In this document: piece after piece, positions 7,801-11,543 of the stretch
Layout of the letters: every line of letters begins with the position of its first letter
Position numbering within the stretch: the first letter of the stretch is position 1
Made by a program: the position numbers and the translations under genes
Source: Rhodobiaceae bacterium
Lineage (GTDB): Bacteria > Pseudomonadota > Alphaproteobacteria > Parvibaculales > Parvibaculaceae
DNA length: 13,056 nt
Direction of reading: 5' to 3'
NCBI GenBank assembly: GCA_002401305.2
Contig: NVSO02000174.1
Span: forward strand, 1-13,056
Notes under the pieces: model-generated
Database searches by the model: none
Seen by the model: the letters and a program-made list of their open reading frames with translations, nothing else
Told to the model about the DNA's origin: nothing

Positions 7801-8805
7801 GGGAGGCGAGGGTTGAAACCCAAGGGCGCTCCGCGCAAGCAGCGGACTGAAGGGAGATTCCGGAATGCGTGTGAAGCTGGATGCGGCAACTTTCCCAGAA
7901 AGAGGAGCTGAGGGAAGGTAGCGCAGGGTAGACGCGGCACTCATGTAGGATATCGGCGCATTGGGTGCGCGTCGCAGTGCGGTTGCCGCCAAGGAATAGG
8001 TAGCCGGCGATGAAGGCTGAAACGTCAAAGCCCGTGATGCCGCGATCCCGGTAAGGGGGGCCGACGCACTGAACCGCAACGCAAGGGCTCCAGCTTGTGC
8101 GCTCAACGGCGCCTGAGGTTGATAGGAAAAAGCGAAATCTATCAGGTCGGCTGAAAGAGGGGCGCTAGGCTGATAAGTGAAAGCGCGGCGCATTATTTGA
8201 GGTGTGAACGGAAGTTCAGGAGATGCCTTGGTAGCCAATTTTCTTTTTTGGCTTTTGGAGGCTTTGGGCGCTGCTTCAATCACCAGGGGCTTTTTCGGTG
8301 TAACGGGTTTTTCTTGGGCAACCGGTGTTTTCCGCGCAACCGGTGTGGGCGCCACTTTAGGAGCCCGAACCTCTTGTGGCGGAACCGCAGGTGCAAGTGC
8401 AGGTACAGGGGCCGCAGGAGAGGCGAGCGCCGCAGGACGCTTCAACCGAAGCACCGGCCAACCGGTTCCAGGTTCACGCGGTGCGTTGGCATCCGGTAAA
8501 TTGATAATAATACTGGGGTTTGAAAAATTGACCGCATCTCTAGGACGCACGACGGGCTGATTGGTGTTCAACCGTGGCGGCAACCGCAATTTGATACGCT
8601 GAGTTGCGCTCAAGGGCGCGTCGTGACCCGTGTTAGCGCTATCTGCGTCGTGCAAATCTTCCTGAACCCCAAGGGAGGGAGGCCATTTTAGTTTGAGTTT
8701 TTCAGGGGAGGCTTGAGCAGAAAGATCCGGAATCGCGAAAAACGATGCGAGGGAAATTCCCAAGACCGTTGCCCCGATGTATCGGAAAACCTGCTTTACC
8801 AGCAT
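4819..8805 (-). CDS. Giant exported 17-residue-repeat protein with C-terminal FG-GAP/VCBS-like domain
   Basis: I do not recognise this 1,328-residue protein as a whole. Residues 1-30 look like a signal peptide: basic start, hydrophobic GATVLGISLASFFAI, likely cut after LSA30. Residues 31-193 form a Pro/Ala/Lys-rich linker containing three similar short motifs (KLKLKWPPSL 36-45, IKLRLPPRL 71-79, VLRLKRPAAL 118-127). Residues 194-959 are 45 tandem 17-residue units. Residues 1020-1328 hold four D-x-[DN]-x-D-G-like FG-GAP/VCBS motifs (about 1029-1041, 1091-1103, 1154-1166 and 1221-1235), as in calcium-binding blades of secreted proteins. There is no cysteine anywhere, and no tryptophan in the repeats. 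The ATG at 8803-8805 follows AAAGGTG at 8810-8816. It stands alone between a bidirectional terminator and a divergent promoter region, so no partner gene hints at function. A cell-surface or periplasm-spanning structural or adhesive role is inference only. Domain layout is certain; function is unknown. Confidence 0.88.
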   Translation of the reverse strand: MLVKQVFRYIGATVLGISLASFFAIPDLSAQASPEKLKLKWPPSLGVQEDLHDADSANTGHDAPLSATQRIKLRLPPRLNTNQPVVRPRDAVNFSNPSIIINLPDANAPREPGTGWPVLRLKRPAALASPAAPVPALAPAVPPQEVRAPKVAPTPVARKTPVAQEKPVTPKKPLVIEAAPKASKSQKRKLATKASPELPFTPQIMRRAFTYQPSAPLSADLIDFAFSYQPQAPLSAQAGALALRFSASAPLTGIAASRALTFQPSSPATYSLAATALRRAPNAPISYMSAASTLRYLPSAPLSGKVAASSFTRIPESPFSPLLARSALGFQPSPPLTQLAAYNALNYRVTAPLSSRVMRGLLARQPEAPFTVAAAHQTLRFQPSAPIALRTAHAGLSYQPQAPLSIRTIVRSFDRLAEPPFTYAHGVYILRHMPTAPIDLTAAQAALSYEVAAPLTPRAMRKLLRRIPEPPFSVATVARTFMHQPSAPFSTNSVANLMRYQSTAPVTVAVARSTFLYLPHSPVSPALARLSLAFQPAAPMSKHVAQLALTRQPELPFTYLDALSALRYAPSSPVAVASAKTMLRYQASAPLDGAVMSVALQRLPELPFTTVDVSVILRYQPNPPVTFILSEAALRYQPNAPIAALSAHHALKRLPEFPFTLLTAAELLKHAPSAPFKLTSARAFLTYDVTAPLSPAHMRSLLNRNPEAPFGYSIAHLSLAYQPQAPITQGNLPPLFARIPEAPFTVAGATPTFAYLPSAPVRGSLAVATLRYQPQAPISIAAAEQALQYLPNAPMTEHFAQLSFTRLPELPFTLLDAHNSLRYLPTSPLSAQSVTVSLRYQAELPMTHLVAHQALTYQPQSPLALASAGATLRYQPQAPLTHYLAASLSTYQPEAPFTVAFSTSLLGYQPGAPVSPGTAVRALSYQPGAPYSGALMAKMFAPYIPDAPFSFAVADLALMPAPELVTLTALSAEIVAQQALLENQATSMSAKRMPLLPQLPKQLSDVDISSLDLPPPPRDDLVPASVYKGEFNGDHRQDYLVLWASTKSSAPYADVPPTLYVTLGPGGLGSTDMIDSSDKRMVRRSPTHVLIADFNDDGRDDIFMAPGNDGGAGEPLVLLMSNAEGKLDYVSEDALPEHSAWLNPRWTVWSVAHGDIDADGDLDLLIGTQPHQPLYLAQPTVLRLLVNDGSGTFFDATDALPLAARLPRATPDGVLAHRRLALADFNRDGADDLTLEISTDELATGAVTNTVTKGPTFVTREFVYLNAGFGNFSNSVPLEREQVLSLVAQHYPNQTTEAKQWKANFWTLWNSRKEDGLGPQAFLRPSQL
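4822..5748 (-). other. FG-GAP/VCBS-like C-terminal domain of the repeat protein
   Basis: Residues 1020-1328 contain GEFNGDHRQDYLV, IADFNDDGRDDIF, GDIDADGDLDLLI and ADFNRDGADDLTL, spaced about 63-67 residues apart. This is the spacing and acidic-loop pattern of FG-GAP/VCBS blades, which bind calcium in extracellular proteins. Four motifs suggest a partial propeller or one completed by divergent blades. The first motif (NGDHRQD) lacks the glycine after the third acidic position and is the most degenerate. Confidence 0.75.
5929..8226 (-). repeat. Tandem array of 45 x 51-bp (17-residue) coding units
   Basis: Residues 194-959 divide into 45 consecutive units of exactly 17 residues with no gap, except one extra Pro (residue 942) before the last unit. 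Typical unit: Y-Q-P-S-A-P-L-S-x-x-x-A-x-x-A-L-x. Hand counts by column: position 6 is Pro in 45/45; position 3 is Pro in 37/45; position 1 is Y, F, R or H in 44/45; position 8 is S or T in 36/45 (Asp in 2 more); position 16 is L or F in 43/45. Units differ widely elsewhere, so this is an old, selected array rather than a recent slippage product. Pro6-hydrophobic7-Ser/Thr8 looks like a helix N-cap with hydrophobic staple, suggesting each unit is a short helix after a PxxP turn. Confidence 0.95.
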
Positions 8806-8947
8806 CTCACACCTTTAAATACAACCACCTAGCAGGTCTCGCCTGTCTGCTCGTGGGAGCACCATTTTGATGGAATTTGCCTAACGGCTGGTAAAGAACG
8901 CCAAATAAACTGACCCTTTTAGTCAATTTGTTAAGCCGCAATTTACC

Positions 8948-8976
8948 CTTGTAAACCGATGCTTTAACCCCCAAGT
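8948..8976 (+). promoter_or_regulatory. RpoH-like heat-shock promoter candidate for hsp20
   Basis: CTTGTAA (8948-8954), a 14-nt spacer and CCCCAAGT (8969-8976) resemble the classic sigma-32 pattern CTTGAAA / CCCCATnT with one mismatch in each box. It fits the alphaproteobacterial CTTG-N17-CYTATnT form less well. It would start RNA near 8983 and give a leader of about 150 nt ahead of hsp20. The rest of the 331-bp divergent gap (8806-9136) contains no gene I can support. On the minus side I see no convincing promoter for the repeat-protein gene, only small inverted repeats: TGAC..GTCA (8911-8925) and TTTAC-CCTT-GTAAA (8942-8955). Confidence 0.4.
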
Positions 8977-8982
8977 TTTAAC

Positions 8983-9136
8983 GGCGATCACGCTGCATGG
9001 CCGCAAAGGGAAATGCTACCTTCAGGTTCCCCTGAGCAAATAGACAGACATGCGCGAACCCCGATCAGCCAAGTGGATTGTCGATGCCGAGATCACGTTG
9101 AGGCCGCCCGTCAGGGGGCTTTGAGAAAGGACCGAA
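8983..9136 (+). promoter_or_regulatory. Structured hsp20 leader, possible RNA thermometer
   Basis: The presumed 5' leader holds a TCAGG-TTCC-CCTGA hairpin, a short GCCC..GGGC hairpin just upstream of the gene, and CTTT-GAG-AAAG at 9119-9129, whose 3' arm is part of the ribosome site AAAGGA (9126-9131). A weak U-rich helix covering the ribosome site of a small heat-shock gene is the arrangement seen in ROSE and FourU thermometers. The canonical ROSE UUGCU motif is absent, so the assignment is tentative. Confidence 0.3.
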
Positions 9137-9553
9137 ATGACCCGTGTGGTTCAATTTAATAGCCCCTTTTTGCTGGGGTTCGACCAGATTGAGCGTTTGC
9201 TCGACCGGGTGACAAAATCAGCCGAAGGCTACCCCCCTTACAATGTCGAACAGCAGGTGACGCAGGAGGGCCAAAAGCTCTCCATTACACTGGCTGTCGC
9301 GGGGTTTGAGCCGACCGATCTGTCTGTGACCATCGAGGAGCGCCAACTCGTCATTCGAGGGCGCCAGAGCGAGGATGAGGACAAAACTTTCCTCCATCGC
9401 GGTATTGCTGCGCGCCAGTTTCAACGGACATTTGTGCTGGCAGATGGTATGGTAGTGGACAAGGCCAAGTTAGAAAATGGATTATTGGCCATTTCCTTGT
9501 TCCGGCCGGAGCCCTCCAGCCTGATCCAAACGATTCCGATTACACAAGCTTAG
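9137..9553 (+). CDS. Small heat-shock protein, Hsp20 / IbpA type
   Basis: A 138-residue alpha-crystallin-domain chaperone that holds unfolding proteins for later refolding by DnaK/ClpB in the cytoplasm. The N-terminal TRVVQFNSPFLLGFDQIERLLDRV and the following YPPYNVEQ match bacterial IbpA-like proteins. The crystallin domain spans about residues 35-130, with the characteristic ALAVAGF-type segment seen here as LAVAGFEPTDLSV and the closing LENGLLAISL. The C-terminal I-P-I (within IQTIPI) is the I-x-I/V tail motif that drives oligomer assembly. Its ribosome site is AAAGGA at 9126-9131, 5 nt before the ATG. It is followed after 62 nt by DUF1150, a pairing typical of Alphaproteobacteria, and is probably heat-controlled given the upstream region. 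Confidence 0.93.
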   Translation: MTRVVQFNSPFLLGFDQIERLLDRVTKSAEGYPPYNVEQQVTQEGQKLSITLAVAGFEPTDLSVTIEERQLVIRGRQSEDEDKTFLHRGIAARQFQRTFVLADGMVVDKAKLENGLLAISLFRPEPSSLIQTIPITQA

Positions 9554-9615
9554 GCGTGTAAAATCACCCATTTAAAACCATGTGTTTGAAGAATTAGCGT
9601 TCAAAGGAGTAAGAC

Positions 9616-9891
9616 ATGCACAATTCATTTGAAGATACGTCCGCAAAAATCGGCGAGAACATGAGCCAAGAAGCCTTACTGGCTTTGGGTGTGCAAAAGA
9701 TGGTCTACATCCGTGAAACCACACTGGAAGAGCTGGGCGAGGAGCTGCAGGCGCAGATCACAGTCGAAGAAGGCGAAGTGCTCTTCGGCGTCTTTGATGC
9801 CGATGGCTCGCCCCTTGCCGTTCTTAACGACCGAGATGCGGCATTTGCTGGCGCACGCCAGTACAATTTTGAGCCCGTCAGCGTTCACTAA
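9616..9891 (+). CDS. DUF1150 family small protein
   Basis: A 91-residue protein of unknown function. The block MSQEALLALGVQKMVYIRETTLEEL, followed by GEVLFGVFDADGSPLAVLNDRDAAFAGARQYNFEPVSVH, matches what I know of DUF1150, an alphaproteobacterial family often encoded just after hsp20. The ATG at 9616 has AAAGGAG at 9603-9609 (6-nt spacing); an internal ATG at 9661 has no comparable site. Part of that ribosome site is the 3' arm of a TTTGAA/TTCAAA inverted repeat (9585-9590 and 9600-9605), a possible translation control. It likely shares a transcript with hsp20, so a stress-related role is suggested by context only. Confidence 0.82.
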   Translation: MHNSFEDTSAKIGENMSQEALLALGVQKMVYIRETTLEELGEELQAQITVEEGEVLFGVFDADGSPLAVLNDRDAAFAGARQYNFEPVSVH

Positions 9892-9958
9892 AAACAACGC
9901 CGCGTTCAAATGCTGAGCCGTGACGTAAACCGCTGTAGCAAGCCGCCGCGGACCACTC

Positions 9959-10423
9959 CTAGGCGGCAGTGGTTGCGGACGGCTCAGTCAAAAGGGCGTA
10001 GAGGGCGGCGGTGTCTTCCGTGCCGCGTAGTTTTTCTACAATGGAGGGGTTGCGCAACAACCGAGAAATGCGGGCCAATGCTTTGAGGTGGTCAGCGCCA
10101 GCTGTTTCTGGTGCGAGCAGTAGAAAAATCAAATCCACAGGCCGGTCATCAATTGAGTCGAAATCAATCGGCGTATCTAGGCGCGCAAACAGGCCGTAAA
10201 GCCGAGTGGCTTCTGCAAGTTTGCCATGGGGAATTGCAATGCCCTGGCCAACACCAGTAGACCCAAGCCGCTCGCGTTCGAGCAGCGTTTCAAATATATG
10301 ACGTTCAGACAGGCCTGTAACCTCAGCGGCACGTGCGCTGAGTTCTTGCAGAGCTTGTTTCTTGCTGCTGACTTTCAGGTGGGCGACAACGCCTTCTGGA
10401 GCAACGAGATCCTGCAGATCCAT
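9959..10423 (-). CDS. ptsN: Nitrogen PTS enzyme IIA (EIIA-Ntr)
   Basis: A 154-residue protein, the usual PtsN length, with the PTS EIIA type-2 (fructose/mannitol-type) fold. The phosphorylated histidine is H66 in GIAIPHGK. Nearby RERLGSTGVGQG and LDTPIDFDSIDDRPVDLIFLLLAP are typical. It receives phosphate from EI-Ntr through NPr and regulates partners such as potassium transport and sensor kinases rather than moving sugar. I chose the ATG at 10421-10423, preceded by AGGAATTAAA; an in-frame ATG at 10493-10495 would add 24 residues encoded across a GC-rich hairpin and is unlikely. It lies 126 bp after hpf in the rpoN-hpf-ptsN cluster. A GCCGCC/GGCGGC inverted repeat (9942-9947 and 9962-9967) at its 3' end lacks a T-run and is at best a weak terminator. 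Confidence 0.95.
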   Translation of the reverse strand: MDLQDLVAPEGVVAHLKVSSKKQALQELSARAAEVTGLSERHIFETLLERERLGSTGVGQGIAIPHGKLAEATRLYGLFARLDTPIDFDSIDDRPVDLIFLLLAPETAGADHLKALARISRLLRNPSIVEKLRGTEDTAALYALLTEPSATTAA

Positions 10424-10449
10424 TTTAATTCCTATATTCCATACCAGTC

Positions 10450-10489
10450 GCCCGGCGCCATTTCCGAAGAATCGGATACAACGCCGGGC
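10450..10489 (-). promoter_or_regulatory. Two-tier hairpin between hpf and ptsN
   Basis: A perfect 8-bp outer stem (GCCCGGCG at 10450-10457 with CGCCGGGC at 10482-10489) encloses an inner 5-bp stem (TCCGA 10463-10467 with TCGGA 10472-10476) closed by a 4-nt loop. It lies 27 nt upstream of the ptsN start and 60 nt past the hpf stop. No T-run follows on the minus strand, so it looks like an mRNA-stability or processing element or an attenuator, not a simple terminator. Confidence 0.6.
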
Positions 10490-10549
10490 AAACAATAGTC
10501 AGAGACCTATCACCGATAGCTCTTATCTGTAAGCAGAATGAGAAACGCC

Positions 10550-11134
10550 CTATAAAGTGGCGGATTCCCGCCCTGCATCAATCCAGCCGATGTGGCCGTC
10601 ATCCCGGCGATACACCAAGTTGACACCTCCACCGGAATTTCGAAAAATCACAAATGGCACGTCAGAAATGTCCATCTGCATGGCCGCATCACTTACAGCC
10701 AAAAACGGTATCGCTTTTGTGCTTTCAGAAATAACCACCGGCTCTAGGGGGGCATCCGAAGTGTCGTCAAATTTATTCGCTTCCGAAGCCAGCGTAACAT
10801 AGGGTACGTCGAGAGCAGGCAAAGGTGACTTATTCTCGTTGTGATGGTCTTTCAGTCGGCGTTTGTAGCGTCGCAAGCGCGTCTCCAAGCGCTCAAGAGC
10901 CGCATCAAAACAACCATAAATATCGCCGGTGCTGGCTTGCGTATTAAGCCGCATTCCGGAGCTTAGATGAACCGCGCAATCGGCACGAAATTCATGTCCG
11001 CGTTTGGAAAAGGTGACTTGCGCGTCGACTGGTCTACCAAAGTATTTTGTAACACTTGTGCTCAATCGATCTGTCACATGTGAACGAAGCGCATCTCCGA
11101 TGTCGAGATGAATGCCTGTCACTTGTACCTGCAT
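10550..11134 (-). CDS. hpf: Ribosome hibernation promoting factor, long form
   Basis: A 194-residue long-type HPF (RaiA/S30AE family), which pairs 70S ribosomes into inactive 100S dimers in stationary phase or stress. Residues 1-105 form the S30AE domain, with MQVQVTGIHLDIGDALRSHV at the start and the basic ALERLETRLRRYKRRLKDH helix that contacts the 16S rRNA channel. A variable linker (about 106-135) is followed by the C-terminal dimerisation domain IPFLAVSDAAMQMDISDVPFVIFRN...VNLVYRRDDGHIGWID. Both domains are complete. The ATG at 11132-11134 follows AGAAAGG with 7-nt spacing. It sits between rpoN and ptsN in the order usual for Proteobacteria, but the 409-bp gap from rpoN implies its own promoter (candidate at 11435-11463). 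Confidence 0.95.
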   Translation of the reverse strand: MQVQVTGIHLDIGDALRSHVTDRLSTSVTKYFGRPVDAQVTFSKRGHEFRADCAVHLSSGMRLNTQASTGDIYGCFDAALERLETRLRRYKRRLKDHHNENKSPLPALDVPYVTLASEANKFDDTSDAPLEPVVISESTKAIPFLAVSDAAMQMDISDVPFVIFRNSGGGVNLVYRRDDGHIGWIDAGRESATL

Positions 11135-11434
11135 GCGAGAACCTTTCTGGGCGCTATCGGGCTGAAAAACAAACCCTCATGCCCACCACTGGATTACGGG
11201 AACCTCAAGACGAGGCCGTGTAGATCGGCTTTGTCTGCATTCCAGACAAACCATGCATATGCATATCAACACGCAACCAATAGTGAGGTGAAAAAACTCA
11301 CCGCCAACAGTCGGGAAAACCCATACAAAGGGAGCACCTAACCACTGTCCATTTTACTGGTCCTATCGACCCGATTGCCAGTTTTCCTTCACATCCCAAG
11401 GCTGCACGTCAGCCTACGGAAGTAGAGCGAACGG
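11135..11434 (-). promoter_or_regulatory. Long, palindrome-rich hpf leader
   Basis: I support no gene in this 300-bp stretch. It contains a perfect 8-bp inverted repeat TTTGTCTG / CAGACAAA (11230-11237 and 11243-11250, 5-nt loop), a perfect 12-bp palindrome ATGCATATGCAT (11253-11264), and a GGTGA/TCACC hairpin (11287-11302). If transcription starts at the candidate promoter upstream, these lie in a leader of about 295 nt. They could be operators for a second promoter or RNA structures. Confidence 0.4.
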
Positions 11435-11463
11435 AAACTAGTGATCAGGCTCCAGAGTGTCAA
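11435..11463 (-). promoter_or_regulatory. Sigma-70-type promoter candidate for hpf-ptsN
   Basis: On the minus strand, a perfect TTGACA (11458-11463) is followed by a 17-nt spacer and TAGTTT (11435-11440), which matches the -10 consensus at 3 of 6 positions, including the first two bases and the last. It lies 80 nt past the rpoN stop and would allow hpf and ptsN to be made independently of rpoN. I looked for the general-stress GGAAC/CGTT pattern in the same gap and did not find it in the right orientation. Confidence 0.45.
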
Positions 11464-11543
11464 CAGAGCACTGCAGGAACGAAATAAAACGCAAACAAAA
11501 CAACAACTTAGTATAGGAGGATCAGGGGAGGAATCAAAGCGAT

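Noticed and set aside
5929..8226. 51-bp DNA periodicity as a CRISPR or non-coding satellite array
   Set aside because: Units are contiguous, diverged at DNA level and conserved at protein level in one uninterrupted frame; there are no identical repeats with unique spacers.
5800..8560. Several open frames on the plus strand opposite the repeat gene (for example 5800-6225 and 8204-8560)
   Set aside because: They are antisense by-products of the 51-bp periodic coding sequence: low complexity, no family similarity, and no ribosome sites I would trust.
8931..8945. CtrA-like site TTAA-N7-TTTA upstream of the repeat gene
   Set aside because: The second half-site differs from TTAA by one base and such matches are common by chance in AT-rich gaps.
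9942..9967. GCCGCC/GGCGGC inverted repeat as terminator between DUF1150 and ptsN
   Set aside because: Only 6 bp with a 14-nt loop and no T-run on either strand.
10421..10495. Longer ptsN start giving a 178-residue protein
   Set aside because: The added 24 residues are encoded across the intercistronic hairpin, lack family similarity, and the start at 10423 has a ribosome site and yields the standard 154 residues.
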